A stretch of DNA of 64,000 bases, taken from NCBI RefSeq assembly GCF_001905125.1, contig NZ_LWLE01000038.1, positions 273,457 to 337,456 of the forward strand, written 5' to 3'. The notes below the pieces were generated by a model that saw only the letters and a list, made by a program, of their open reading frames with translations, was not told where the DNA came from and searched no databases. The position numbers were made by a program, and so were the translations under genes. This document shows, piece after piece, positions 43,466-52,094 of the stretch; position 1 is the stretch's first letter, and every line of letters begins with the position of its first letter. Origin of the DNA: Streptomyces sp. TSRI0281. GTDB taxonomy: Bacteria > Actinomycetota > Actinomycetes > Streptomycetales > Streptomycetaceae.

Positions 43466-44098
43466 TCAGCCCGCGGCTTCCCGGCGCCGGGCCCGGTAGG
43501 CGGCGACATGGAGCCGGTTGCCGCAGGTGCGGCTGGAGCAGTAGCGGCGGGAGCGGTTGCGCGACAGGTCGACGAAGGCGCGCCGGCAGTCCGGCGCCTC
43601 GCAGCGCCGCAGCCGCTCCTGCTCGCCCGCGACGACGAAGAAGGCCAGTGCCATGCCGCAGTCGGCCGCGAGATGGTCGGAGATCGAGGCGTCCGGCGCG
43701 AAGTAGTGCACATGCCAGTCGTAGCCGTCGTGATCGGTGAGCTGCGGTGTGGTGCCCGCCGCGGCCACCAGCCGGTTGACGAGGTCGGCCGCGGTCCGGG
43801 CGTCCGGCGCCGCGAAGATCTCCGCGAACCGGCTCCGTACGTCCTGGACCGCCCGCAGGTCCTTCTCGCCGAGCGTGCCGACCCCGCTGATGAGATGGCG
43901 CTCCGCGAAGGCGTACAGCGACTCGATGTCGGCGAGCTGGTCGGCAGCCGCGCCCGTGGACGCGTCCGGGGGGCTGCCCGTCGGTCTCTGCGCGGTGATG
44001 TCCGCGGGCCCGCTGTCCGGCAGCCCGTTCTCCGGTGCGGTGTTCACCAGATCGACCACCGTGTCGAGGGCGATCCGGGTGTCGTGTGGGATCAGCAC
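43466..44098 (-). CDS. CGNR zinc-finger protein
   Basis: A 210-residue protein of the CGNR/ABATE family. The C-terminal CEAPDCRRAFVDLSRNRSRRYCSSRTCGNRLHVAAYRARRR is the CGNR zinc finger, with the Cys ligands in CEAPDC and CSSRTCGNR. The N-terminal domain (about residues 1-150) is the ABATE region, thought to bind a ligand. Many members act as transcription regulators. GTG 44098 has GGGAG about 7 bp upstream. Confidence 0.85.
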   Translation of the reverse strand: MLIPHDTRIALDTVVDLVNTAPENGLPDSGPADITAQRPTGSPPDASTGAAADQLADIESLYAFAERHLISGVGTLGEKDLRAVQDVRSRFAEIFAAPDARTAADLVNRLVAAAGTTPQLTDHDGYDWHVHYFAPDASISDHLAADCGMALAFFVVAGEQERLRRCEAPDCRRAFVDLSRNRSRRYCSSRTCGNRLHVAAYRARRREAAG

Positions 44099-44278
44099 GA
44101 TTTCGCTCCCTGGCCTCCGGCAGGCGGGCGCCCGCCGATGGCGGCTGACTCTACTGGCTCGACGGACCCGCTCCCGGCCCGGTGCGGGCGCATTGAGGGC
44201 CGGGGGAACCCTTTTATCGGCCACGGGGGCTGCTGGGGCCTGTGGTGCCCGTACGGCGGGCGGGAGGGGGCTGTGGGA

Positions 44279-44313
44279 CTCCTGCCCGGCCGAGTGGCTC
44301 GGCCGGGCAGGAG
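44279..44313. terminator. Strong GC hairpin, likely terminator
   Basis: CTCCTGCCCGGCCGAG and its reverse complement pair over 16 bp with a 3-nt loop. It lies between same-strand ssgB and the CGNR gene, and should separate their transcripts. Confidence 0.75.
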
Positions 44314-44507
44314 CGGACCGCCCTCGACCGTTACCGGCCGGTCCCGGTCGACCTCGGCTGTTCTCGGTCGTTCTCAGCCGGTCCCGGTCGCTGTCGGCCG
44401 TTCTCGGCGGGTCCGGTGGGGCCGGACCCCGTGCACGCGCCGGCGCCGTCGCCGCGGTGGTTTCCGCGATGACGGCGCCGGTGTCTGCCGTATGAGGTTG
44501 TCCGCGC

Positions 44508-44536
44508 GACGCCGTCTCCCCGAGTCGGACGGCGTC
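44508..44536 (-). terminator. ssgB-proximal hairpin
   Basis: GACGCCGTC and GACGGCGTC pair over 9 bp around an 11-nt loop, 20 bp past the ssgB stop codon on the reverse strand. Confidence 0.65.
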
Positions 44537-44555
44537 CCGCAGCTCTCGGCCTGGC

Positions 44556-44969
44556 TCAGCTCTCGGCCAGGATGTGTGAGAGCTCCGTGTCGAGATCGAA
44601 GTGACGATGCTCGGTGCCGGGCGGAACCGCGGCGTCGGTCCTCTTCAGGAACGACTCCAGGGCTCGCGCCGGAGCTTCGAGCAGGGCTTCGCCCTCTGGG
44701 GAGCTCAGTGCGATGCAGACGACGCCCTGGCCGTGACTACGTGATGGCCAGACGCGGACGTCTCCGGTGCCGGTGGGCCGGTGCAGCCCCTCGGCAAGGA
44801 GGTCACGGGCGAATACCCACTCGACCGTTTCCTCCGCTCCGGTGTGGAAGGTGGCGTGCACGGCATAGGGATCGGCCGTGTCATACCGCAGGCCCGCGGG
44901 TACAGGCAGTGAGGACTCGCTCGACACAACGAGGCGCAGGTGCAGCTCGCAGCTGACCGTGGTGTTCAT
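44556..44969 (-). CDS. ssgB: Sporulation cell division protein SsgB
   Basis: The 137-residue product matches SsgB of S. coelicolor almost completely as I recall it (MNTTVSCELHLRLVVSSESS..., ...DLDTELSHILAES). SsgB belongs to the SsgA-like proteins of morphologically complex actinomycetes and recruits FtsZ to sporulation septa together with SsgA. Its length is normal. A GCCACC-TAC-GGTGGC dyad lies upstream at 45031-45045. The S. coelicolor gene is reported to depend on sigma-H, but I do not see a clear sigma-H promoter. This gene strongly indicates a spore-forming Streptomyces-type host. Confidence 0.97.
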   Translation of the reverse strand: MNTTVSCELHLRLVVSSESSLPVPAGLRYDTADPYAVHATFHTGAEETVEWVFARDLLAEGLHRPTGTGDVRVWPSRSHGQGVVCIALSSPEGEALLEAPARALESFLKRTDAAVPPGTEHRHFDLDTELSHILAES

Positions 44970-45030
44970 AAGCGCCAGGGCCTTTCGCTCAGTGTGCGCT
45001 CGGGGATTCGCACGTCGGCGAAATCGACAT

Positions 45031-45045
45031 GCCACCTACGGTGGC
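45031..45045. promoter_or_regulatory. Palindrome upstream of ssgB
   Basis: GCCACC-TAC-GGTGGC is a perfect dyad 62 bp before the ssgB start. A TTTACA-like sequence lies just outside it on the ssgB strand. It may be a regulator site in the ssgB promoter. Confidence 0.4.
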
Positions 45046-45159
45046 GTTGTAAACCCCTCTGACCCTTTTGTGATCCTTCAGGTAGCTCGTACAGCGGTGT
45101 GTAACTTTGAGTTATGCGGCCATTCCGGTGACAAGGAGCGTTCGGGTAGGTTGGGATTC

Positions 45160-45615
45160 ATGAATGCGGAGAGTGACGAGCGGAGCGAGGCTGCCGAGAA
45201 GGCGGTCCCGGAGTCCGCTGCGGGGGGCACGGCGAAGGTGGAGCGTGAGCTGGGCTCGCGGGCGCCGGGGTTCATCAAGTCGTCCAGGACGCTGCACCTG
45301 AGCTGGCAGGTCGGCGTCTTCATCGTCGGCCTCGCCGTGGTGGTGGCGGGCATCATCATGCTTCCGCTGCCCGGCCCCGGGTGGCTGGTGATCTTCGGAG
45401 GCATGGCGATCTGGGCGACCGAGTTCGTCTGGGCCCAGCTGGTTCTGCGCTGGACCAGGCGAAAGGTCACGGAGGCCGCCCAGCGGGCGCTCGATCCCAA
45501 GGTCCGGCGACGCAACATCATCCTCACCTCGGTGGGGCTGGTGATCATCGCGGTGCTGGTCGGGATCTACGTCTGGAAGTTCGGGATCACGATGCCGTGG
45601 AAGATCAGCGAGTGA
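45160..45615 (+). CDS. TIGR02611-type PGPGW membrane protein
   Basis: A 151-residue membrane protein with the PGPGW motif (LPLPGPGWLVIFGGMAIWATEF) between its first two helices, plus a third helix near the C-terminus (IILTSVGLVIIAVLVGIYVW). The family is widespread in actinobacteria but has no known function. ATG 45160 is taken as start; it is divergent from ssgB. Confidence 0.85.
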   Translation: MNAESDERSEAAEKAVPESAAGGTAKVERELGSRAPGFIKSSRTLHLSWQVGVFIVGLAVVVAGIIMLPLPGPGWLVIFGGMAIWATEFVWAQLVLRWTRRKVTEAAQRALDPKVRRRNIILTSVGLVIIAVLVGIYVWKFGITMPWKISE

Positions 45616-45669
45616 CCTGCGACCGGTCCTGGAGCGCCGCTGACATGGGGTAATGTTTGCGGTGCGCCC

Positions 45670-45741
45670 GGGCGATTAGCTCAGTGGGAGAGCGCTTCGT
45701 TCACACCGAAGAGGTCACTGGTTCGAAACCAGTATCGCCCA
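45670..45741 (+). tRNA. tRNA-Val(CAC), copy 1
   Basis: A 72-nt tRNA with acceptor GGGCGAT/ATCGCCC, anticodon loop TTCACAC (CAC) and T-loop TTCGAAA. CCA is not encoded (A-CCC). TAATGT at 45651-45656 is a possible -10. Its 72 nt are identical to copy 2 at 49009-49080. Confidence 0.97.
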
Positions 45742-45747
45742 CCCGGA

Positions 45748-45787
45748 CAGAGGGTCCGTGAGACTGAAAAGTCTCACGGACCCTCTG
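45748..45787 (+). terminator. Terminator after tRNA-Val(CAC)
   Basis: Perfect 18-bp arms (45748-45765, 45770-45787) with a GAAA tetraloop, followed by cgtttg, just after the tRNA. Confidence 0.92.
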
Positions 45788-45917
45788 CGTTTGTGCGCCT
45801 GCTCCGACACCGGCCCGTTGTCCCCGATGCGGGGCCGTTGTCCCCGGCACCGGGCCGTTGTGGCCGACGCGCGGCCGGCCCGGGACGCCGGGGAGGACGT
45901 CCCGGGCCGGCCCCGCC

Positions 45918-48431
45918 TCAGCGCATCCGGCCCAGGGCGTCCTTCAGCCGGCGCGCGTCGCGCTTGCGCTGCTCGTACGTCGCGCCCACCACCAGCAGCA
46001 GTGCCCCGGCCAGCGCCGGCGGCAGCCAGCGCGGCAGCGCACCCACGACCTGCACCACATACGGCGCCAGTTCGTGCAGGGCGACCAGTGCCAGCACCGC
46101 ACCACCGAGCAGCAGCACCGCCTGGAGCCGGAACCGGGCCCCCAGCAACGTGATCACCAGCGCCGCCACCCCCAGGAGCAACGGCCGGACCCAGCCCGTG
46201 CCGACCCACGCCGCGCAGAGACTCGGCACCAGCGTGGCGGCGAGCCCCGCCCCGTACGCCGTCCACGACGACGCCGCCGGATCGCGCCGCCGCCTCAGCA
46301 CCCCCACGACCAGCGCGGGCACCGTCACCGGCAGTGTGTACGCCTCCGGGTCGGACACCTCCCAGGCCGCCAGCCGTACCCAGGTGGCGGCGAGGAACAG
46401 CGCCACCGCCACGTACCCGGCCACCGGCCGCCGCTCCGGCCGCACCGCCGTGCCCGCGGCCAGCACCGCGCACAGAGCCAGCACCAACGCCAGGAACCGC
46501 GCGTCCGGCACCGCGAGCCCCACCGCGATCACCGCTCCCGCCGCCCCGGTGAGCTCCACCGGCAACGCCACCGGATGCCGCCGCAGCCGCACCCCCAACA
46601 GCACCGTCACCGCGGGCACCACCAGCATCAGCGGCGCGGCCCGATACCCGGGCAGCTCCAGGGAGGCCCCGGTACCGGCGGCGAGAGCGATCCCCCACAC
46701 CACAGCCGCACACGCGAACAACGCCTGCTCCACCACCGCCCGAGCCCGTACCGCCGCCCCGGCGAACAGCACCGCCAGCAGCCCGAACACCGCATAGGTG
46801 GCGACCTCGGAGGCCAACGACAGCAGTCCCGCACTCGCCGACCCCGCCAGCGAAGCGACCAGCGCGGTCACCGCCACACCCGAACGGGCACCGCCCGGCC
46901 CGGCCGGACCCCGTACCGCCACCAGCAGCGCCACCGCGACCAGCACCGACTCCAGCGCGAGTGCCACCGGGTACGGCACATCCAGCGCGGCCGCCGCCAC
47001 CAGCAGCGCACCCCAGCCGAGAGCCGTCGCACCCGCACCCGCCGCGCCCCGCACCGGCTCACCCGGCGACACCAGCGGCCCGGCGGCCCGCACCACGGCG
47101 TCCCACCACCGGTGGGCCGCCCCCAGCAGAGCCGCCACCAGCGCGAGGACCACCGGCGCCGCGGACATCCGCGACCACGGCACCGACGCCCCCAACGCCT
47201 CCCGGAAACCGTCCGGCGCGCCCTGCCACACATCGGACACCAGCGACAACGGCCCCATCAGCACCGCCGCGACCGGAGGCAGCGCCCACACCAGCGAACC
47301 ACCCACCACCGCGCCCGAAGCCACCAGCACGCCCCGCCCGGCAGCCCGCGGCAGCCGGGTCCGTACCACCGCCAACAGCGCCGCACCGCACAGCAGATAC
47401 CCCACCACCGGCCACTGGGGCGGCACCACCGCCCGCAGCACACCGCCCACCGCGGCCACCGTAGCCAGCCCGGCCGCCGCACCGGCGACCGTCGCCAGCC
47501 CGGCCGGCGCCCGCCACGCCCCGGCCAGCGCCACCGCGGCACCGGCGAGCAACAGCGCCCCCGGCGCCACCGCGTCGAGCGGGCCCCCGGCCGACAACGA
47601 CTCCGCCAGAGCCACCAGCAGTGCGCCCAGCCCCGTCACGGCCGCACCCGCGCACGCCGTGACCCGCACCGCCGGGCCCTTGCCCCACAGGACGATCGCC
47701 CCGTCCAGCACCGCCGTCACCAGCAGCGCCCACCCGAACACCAGGGCCGGCGCACCGGCCGCCCACGCCCACAGGAACAGCGGCCACTGGGCCATCACCA
47801 CGGCCGCGGGCAACGGCAGCCGCAGCCTGCCCAGCGCCAGACCGTAGGCCGCCCAGACCGACGCGAGCACCGCCGAGGCGGCCGCGGTGAAACCGAGCCC
47901 GTCCGTGTCCGGCGCCGCCACCGCGTGCACCGCGTACGCGTCGAGCACCGTCAGCACCAGCGCGAGCGCGCCCAGCGCCTCGGCGGTGGCGGACAACGTG
48001 CGGTTCAGCAGAATCGCGGGCGTACCCAGCGCCAGAAGGGTCACCGTGCTCAGCACCGCGCAGCGCCCGCCGATGCCCATCGTGCCCCAGCTGACCAGGG
48101 TGAACGCGACAGCGGCGATCGCCAGCAGCAGCCCGCCGAGGGTGAGCAGCACATTCTGCGCACTGCGCGGCGCGGCGACCGGCGGCGCGGCCCAGGGGCG
48201 GACCGCCGAGCCCGCCGGCGGCCCCCACGCACCTGCCCCGGACGCGGGCGGCGGACCCCAGGGGCGGATCCCGGATGCCGACTGCCGGGCCGTCGGTGCG
48301 GGCACCGGCTGCTGGAGAGCACTCAGCAGCCAGGCGCGCCGGTGGAGCAGCTGGCCCCTGCGGGTGTCCAACTGAGCCAGTTCTCGGTCGAGGAGCGCCA
48401 ATTCCTCGGCGGGCGGCGGCACATGTTCCAT
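45918..48431 (-). CDS. Large polytopic membrane protein
   Basis: An 837-residue protein, extremely rich in Ala, Leu, Val and Gly, with more than 20 likely membrane helices. The first 85 residues are soluble: a helix with charged/Gln residues (LALLDRELAQLDTRRGQLLHRR) then a Pro/Gly-rich linker. The C-terminal end is basic (YEQRKRDARRLKDALGRMR). I recognise the family only as an uncharacterised Streptomyces integral membrane protein. The high GC third positions confirm it against the antisense frames. It lies between two tRNA-Val(CAC) genes. ATG 48431 has no strong ribosome binding site. Confidence 0.8.
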   Translation of the reverse strand: MEHVPPPAEELALLDRELAQLDTRRGQLLHRRAWLLSALQQPVPAPTARQSASGIRPWGPPPASGAGAWGPPAGSAVRPWAAPPVAAPRSAQNVLLTLGGLLLAIAAVAFTLVSWGTMGIGGRCAVLSTVTLLALGTPAILLNRTLSATAEALGALALVLTVLDAYAVHAVAAPDTDGLGFTAAASAVLASVWAAYGLALGRLRLPLPAAVVMAQWPLFLWAWAAGAPALVFGWALLVTAVLDGAIVLWGKGPAVRVTACAGAAVTGLGALLVALAESLSAGGPLDAVAPGALLLAGAAVALAGAWRAPAGLATVAGAAAGLATVAAVGGVLRAVVPPQWPVVGYLLCGAALLAVVRTRLPRAAGRGVLVASGAVVGGSLVWALPPVAAVLMGPLSLVSDVWQGAPDGFREALGASVPWSRMSAAPVVLALVAALLGAAHRWWDAVVRAAGPLVSPGEPVRGAAGAGATALGWGALLVAAAALDVPYPVALALESVLVAVALLVAVRGPAGPGGARSGVAVTALVASLAGSASAGLLSLASEVATYAVFGLLAVLFAGAAVRARAVVEQALFACAAVVWGIALAAGTGASLELPGYRAAPLMLVVPAVTVLLGVRLRRHPVALPVELTGAAGAVIAVGLAVPDARFLALVLALCAVLAAGTAVRPERRPVAGYVAVALFLAATWVRLAAWEVSDPEAYTLPVTVPALVVGVLRRRRDPAASSWTAYGAGLAATLVPSLCAAWVGTGWVRPLLLGVAALVITLLGARFRLQAVLLLGGAVLALVALHELAPYVVQVVGALPRWLPPALAGALLLVVGATYEQRKRDARRLKDALGRMR

Positions 48432-48522
48432 GGACGCAGTGTGGTCCCGCCCACATGTTCGTACATGCGCTCGGATACTCAGTTCCGGGCCTGAGTAGCA
48501 GCGGAGCGAGCAGACTGGAGTC

Positions 48523-48969
48523 ATGGACTGGTGCCACTACCGCTTCACCGCCGTCTGGGACATATCCGCGCCGCCCGACACCGTGTACGCCGCGCTGGCG
48601 TGCGCCGAGGAGTACCCGCGGTGGTGGCCGCAGGTCCGCACGGTCACCACCGTCGACGACAGCACCGGCACCGCGCGCCTCCGTTCGTTCCTCCCGTACG
48701 CACTCGTCGTCACCGCCCGCCGACGCCGCGACGACCCCGTCTCACGGGTCGTCGAAGCGGCCATGACGGGGGATCTGGAGGGGTGGGCCCGCTGGACCGT
48801 CGAGGAGTACGGCGACGGCACCCGGGCCCGGTACGAGCAGGAGGTCGATGTGCGCAAGCCGTTGCTGCGGCGGCTCGCCGTGCCCGGACGCCCGCTGTTC
48901 CGGGCCAACCACGCCCTGATGATGCGGGCCGGGCGCCGGGGCCTCGCGGCCCGGCTGGAAGGAGTTTGA
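48523..48969 (+). CDS. SRPBCC/START-like domain protein
   Basis: A 148-residue protein with a START/Bet v1 (SRPBCC) fold: FTAVWDISAPPDTVYAALACAEEYPRWWPQV opens with the typical strand-helix-helix, and GWARWTVEEYGDGTRARYEQEVDV forms the barrel. Such proteins bind hydrophobic ligands or act as cyclases/ATPase activators. The ligand is unknown. The tRNA-Val(CAC) copy 2 follows after 39 bp. Confidence 0.85.
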   Translation: MDWCHYRFTAVWDISAPPDTVYAALACAEEYPRWWPQVRTVTTVDDSTGTARLRSFLPYALVVTARRRRDDPVSRVVEAAMTGDLEGWARWTVEEYGDGTRARYEQEVDVRKPLLRRLAVPGRPLFRANHALMMRAGRRGLAARLEGV

Positions 48970-49008
48970 ACGAAGCCCGCCGAGCCCTGTATGGTTCAAC
49001 CCGTTCCC

Positions 49009-49080
49009 GGGCGATTAGCTCAGTGGGAGAGCGCTTCGTTCACACCGAAGAGGTCACTGGTTCGAAACCAGTATCGCCCA
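49009..49080 (+). tRNA. tRNA-Val(CAC), copy 2
   Basis: Identical over 72 nt to the tRNA-Val(CAC) at 45670-45741. CCA is not encoded. TATGGT at 48990-48995 is a possible -10. Confidence 0.97.
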
Positions 49081-49088
49081 CCGGGAAG

Positions 49089-49121
49089 AGCCGGTCCGTC
49101 AGCATCATCGACGGACCGGCT
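49089..49121 (+). terminator. Terminator after tRNA-Val(CAC) copy 2
   Basis: AGCCGGTCCGTC and GACGGACCGGCT form a 12-bp stem followed by ttct. Confidence 0.88.
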
Positions 49122-49144
49122 TTCTCATGCGCCGGGTCCCGGCC

Positions 49145-49870
49145 TCAGGCCGCCGCGGGCAGCTCCGGGCGCAGCGGCCACGCGGGATCCACCGCCTCCG
49201 GCGTACCGCTCCTGGCGAACCACGCCTGCAACCCCCGCGCCTGCGCCGCGTGCCACACCGCCTGCAGGGTGTGCAGCTCGGCCGGGGTCAGCCGCTCCAG
49301 TCGGGCCGAGAACCGCCTGCCCACCGCGCGCACCAGCTCCAGCGACGCCGTGGCATCGGCCGCCGCGTCGTGCGCCCCGTCCAGCACCACCCCGTACAGC
49401 TCGCAGAGATCCGTCAGGGTGCGGCGGCCCTTGCGGTAGCGGTCCAGATGCTTGTCCAGCACCCGCGGATCCACCACGCACAGCGGGGTGTTCTCCAGAT
49501 AGCCGGCCAGCGACGACGCCCGGTGCCGCCGCAGCTCCCGGTCCAGCAGCGTCAGATCGAAAGGCGCGTTCATCACGACGAGCGGACGGCCCGTCGCGCA
49601 CTGCTCGGCCACCGCCCTCGCTATCTCCTCCACCACGGGCGCCGGCCACCGGCCGTTGCGCTGCAGATGGTCATCGGTCAGACCGTGGATCTCGGTCGCT
49701 CCCGCGGGCACCGGCACCCCCGGGTTGACCAGCCAGCGGGTGACGCGGGAGCGCCCGCCCGCGGTGTCCTGGACGACGAGGGCGGCCGAAACGATCCGGT
49801 CCTCCTCGACGTCCACTCCTGTTGTCTCCGTGTCGAAAGCGGCCAGCGGCCCCTCGAACCAGTGCATCAT
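49145..49870 (-). CDS. DEDDh-type 3'-5' exonuclease
   Basis: A 241-residue DnaQ/RNase T-type exonuclease. FDTETTGVDVEEDRIV (motif I, DxE), VVMNAPFDLTLLDREL (motif II) and GVVLDGAHDAAADATASLEL (motif III with His-x4-Asp) carry the four acids and the general base. It may work in DNA repair or RNA processing; it is not a polymerase subunit here. GAGGAG lies upstream of ATG 49870. Divergent from the DUF4365 gene. Confidence 0.9.
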   Translation of the reverse strand: MMHWFEGPLAAFDTETTGVDVEEDRIVSAALVVQDTAGGRSRVTRWLVNPGVPVPAGATEIHGLTDDHLQRNGRWPAPVVEEIARAVAEQCATGRPLVVMNAPFDLTLLDRELRRHRASSLAGYLENTPLCVVDPRVLDKHLDRYRKGRRTLTDLCELYGVVLDGAHDAAADATASLELVRAVGRRFSARLERLTPAELHTLQAVWHAAQARGLQAWFARSGTPEAVDPAWPLRPELPAAA

Positions 49871-49916
49871 CCCCGAACTCCTCGCACCTGCACGGCAGAT
49901 GGAGTTATTCCCCTGC

Positions 49917-49926
49917 CCGATATCGG
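49917..49926. promoter_or_regulatory. CCGATATCGG palindrome in divergent promoter
   Basis: A 10-bp perfect palindrome 47 bp before the exonuclease start, in the 230-bp region shared with the DUF4365 pair. Two TGATAC words follow. It may be a regulator site; no known regulator is matched. Confidence 0.35.
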
Positions 49927-50100
49927 TGATACCCGGCCTGTTTGCCTGATACGCCGTTTGCGGTCGGTCTCCTGCGGTGACAACACAGGTGACGGGAAAG
50001 GAAGTTGAACCGCCCGCCGGCCCTTCTCGACAGACGCCGGCCCTCCTCCGCGGACGAGGGCCGGGCGACCGATCGGCACGCCCGGAAGGCACAGGGAGCC

Positions 50101-50694
50101 ATGGCGCTCGCGCAGCCCGACCCAGGCCCCACCCGCGCCGATGGCTACGGGGGAGGGCTGCTGTCCCAGCGGACCGCACCCCTGCGGGGCACGCTCGCCA
50201 CGACCGCCTGCATGGAGACCCTCCAGGTGGGTTACCTGCACGCGGTGGCGGCAGCGGCGGGATGTTCCCTCTCGCAGCCCTTTCCCGACAATGGCATCGA
50301 CTGGCACGTCAGCCACGGCGCCCCCGTCCACACCGTCGACGACGAAGTGACCATCAAGGTGCAGCTCAAGTGCACCTACCAGATCCCCCCGCACCCGCCG
50401 GGCCGGTCGTTCTCCTTCACGCTCGACAACGCGCACCTCGTGAAGCTCGCCCGGACACCCGTGTCGGTGCACAAGATCCTGGTCGTGATGATCGTGCCCC
50501 GCAGCCAGGACGACTGGCTGAGCGCCGGGCCCGAACGGCTCGACCTGCGGCACTGCTGCTACTGGACCAACCTGGCCGGCCACGCGGTGACGGGCCGGCA
50601 CAGGACCACCGTGCGCATCCCGACCTCGCGGATCTTCGACGACCGCGCGCTCTGCGAGATCATGGCCCGGGTCGGGGCGGGAGGGAGACCCTGA
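50101..50694 (+). CDS. DUF4365-like putative PD-(D/E)XK nuclease
   Basis: A 197-residue DUF4365-type protein. An early Glu (TACMETLQVGYL), then NGIDWHVSHG and VTIKVQLKCTY, give a D...QLK pattern that resembles the PD-(D/E)XK nuclease core; the family is a distant member of that fold. No nuclease activity can be shown from sequence. ATG 50101 has AGGGAG 5 bp upstream; a TTG at 50005 is a possible longer start. It overlaps the next ORF by one base (TGATG). Confidence 0.75.
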   Translation: MALAQPDPGPTRADGYGGGLLSQRTAPLRGTLATTACMETLQVGYLHAVAAAAGCSLSQPFPDNGIDWHVSHGAPVHTVDDEVTIKVQLKCTYQIPPHPPGRSFSFTLDNAHLVKLARTPVSVHKILVVMIVPRSQDDWLSAGPERLDLRHCCYWTNLAGHAVTGRHRTTVRIPTSRIFDDRALCEIMARVGAGGRP

Positions 50695-51962
50695 TGCACC
50701 GGTCGATGGACGAGCCCGGGGGCGGAGCGGTGCCACCGGGCACCCGAGCGCATCCCGTTGACCATCCGGGGCACCGGGCGGCCCCCCGCACGCCCACCGG
50801 GGAGCTGCCCGATCCGGCGGGCGTGGACCCCGCCGTCCTCGGCGCGCTCCTGCGGCGGCACGGCTGGCAGCGGCGCGGCGGAGCGGCCGGACGCTACGGC
50901 CGCTGGACCCCGCCGGGCCCGGCCGCGGGCGCGACGAGCCTGCTGGTACCGGACACCGCGGCGTTCCGCGACAGCGAGGACCTGCTCGCCGAGGCGCTGA
51001 CCGCGCTCGCCCGCAGCGCGGCCCCGTCCGCCCGCGAGATCCTCGTCTCCCTCGCCGTACCCAGCGACGAGATCCGCTGGTGGCGCGATGTGCCCGAGTC
51101 CGCCGCCGGCGCGGCCGGAGCCGCGGGCTGGGCGGAGGCGGAGACGCTGCGCTCGGCGGCCCGGCAGATCCTCCTCGCCGGAGCCCTCGCGGTACGCGGC
51201 CGGGCGGGCTACCACGGGGCACGCCGGCGCACCACGGCGCGGGCGGCGCTGGAGGGGACGCTCATCGGGCCCGCGCCCGGCGGCCGCAGGCTCACCGCGT
51301 ACGTGCCCGTCGCCGGGCGGGCCCTCGCCGTCCAGCTCTACCGGGCGCTGCACGCCACCCGGGAGGCCGTCGACTACCAGCGGGCGACCGGAGGCATGGA
51401 AGCCTTCGACGCCGCGGTCGGGGCAGGCGTCAGCCGCGAGCTGACCGAGGCCCTGATCGCCCTGGTGCGCGGCTCGGAAGGGATCGTGATCGCCCTGGAC
51501 TGGGCACCGGCCGCCGGTACCCCGGACGGCTGCCCCGCCGGCCCGGAACCCGTCGAGTTCTCCCCGGGCGACCTGCCGGCCCTGCGCCTGGCGGGCGCCC
51601 GCTACCTCCGGGACGAGCCCGCCGTGCCGGTGCGGATCACCGGAGCCGTCGTCCGCCTGCGCCGCTCGGGCCCGCGCGGCGCCGGGATCGTACGGCTGCG
51701 GGTGCTCGCGGGCGCCGAGGTCGCCCATGTCCGCATGGAGCTGGACGAGGAGGCGTACCGGATCGCGGGTCACGCGCACCTGGTCGGGCTGCCTCTCCGG
51801 GTGGAGGGGCAATTGGAGAACCGGGGCGGATTCCGGCGGCTCACCGGGGCCTCGCAGGTCTCACCCGTCCAGGTCGACGAGGCCGAACGGGACTGGCTGA
51901 TGAAGTCGCTCCAGGAGAATGTGGACTTCTTCGAGGAGGCGTGCACGGGCGAGGAGGAGTAG
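50694..51962 (+). CDS. Uncharacterised partner of DUF4365 protein
   Basis: A 422-residue protein with no clear family. It starts with a Pro-rich stretch, then an alpha/beta part (residues about 45-260) and a C-terminal domain with RITGAVVRLRRSGPRGAGIVRLRV and HVRMELDEEAYRIAGHAHLVGLPLRVEGQLE that looks like a beta-barrel, perhaps OB-like. It overlaps the DUF4365 gene stop (TGATG), with GGGAGGGAG upstream, so the two are translated together. The codon bias is typical. Function unknown. Confidence 0.7.
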   Translation: MHRSMDEPGGGAVPPGTRAHPVDHPGHRAAPRTPTGELPDPAGVDPAVLGALLRRHGWQRRGGAAGRYGRWTPPGPAAGATSLLVPDTAAFRDSEDLLAEALTALARSAAPSAREILVSLAVPSDEIRWWRDVPESAAGAAGAAGWAEAETLRSAARQILLAGALAVRGRAGYHGARRRTTARAALEGTLIGPAPGGRRLTAYVPVAGRALAVQLYRALHATREAVDYQRATGGMEAFDAAVGAGVSRELTEALIALVRGSEGIVIALDWAPAAGTPDGCPAGPEPVEFSPGDLPALRLAGARYLRDEPAVPVRITGAVVRLRRSGPRGAGIVRLRVLAGAEVAHVRMELDEEAYRIAGHAHLVGLPLRVEGQLENRGGFRRLTGASQVSPVQVDEAERDWLMKSLQENVDFFEEACTGEEE

Positions 51963-52094
51963 CCGGGGGGTGTGATCCCCGGCAGGGGACGGGCCCCCTG
52001 CGCAACCCTTTCGCGTCGGAGGCCTCCGGCTCGGTACGATTCCCCTTGCGTGCGCAAGAGGAATGCGCCGCACCCCCTGAGTCAGGAGAGACCG

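Larger units (their letters stand above)
44099..44555. other. Repeat- and hairpin-rich gap after ssgB
   Basis: About 457 bp without a gene. A hairpin with perfect 9-bp arms (44508-44516/44528-44536) lies 20 bp past the ssgB stop. A longer perfect 16-bp-arm hairpin is at 44279-44313. Two 40-bp degenerate direct repeats, based on CCGGTCCCGGTCG, occupy 44338-44417. The latter look like decaying tandem DNA rather than genes. Confidence 0.6.

Noticed and set aside
45858..48494. 878-residue forward frame opposite the polytopic protein
   Set aside because: Arg/His/Pro-rich with no domain. The reverse strand encodes hydrophobic helices with proper third-position bias.
51963..52094. T-box leader before thrS
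   Set aside because: The region is only 132 bp and lacks the T-box sequence and specifier stem.
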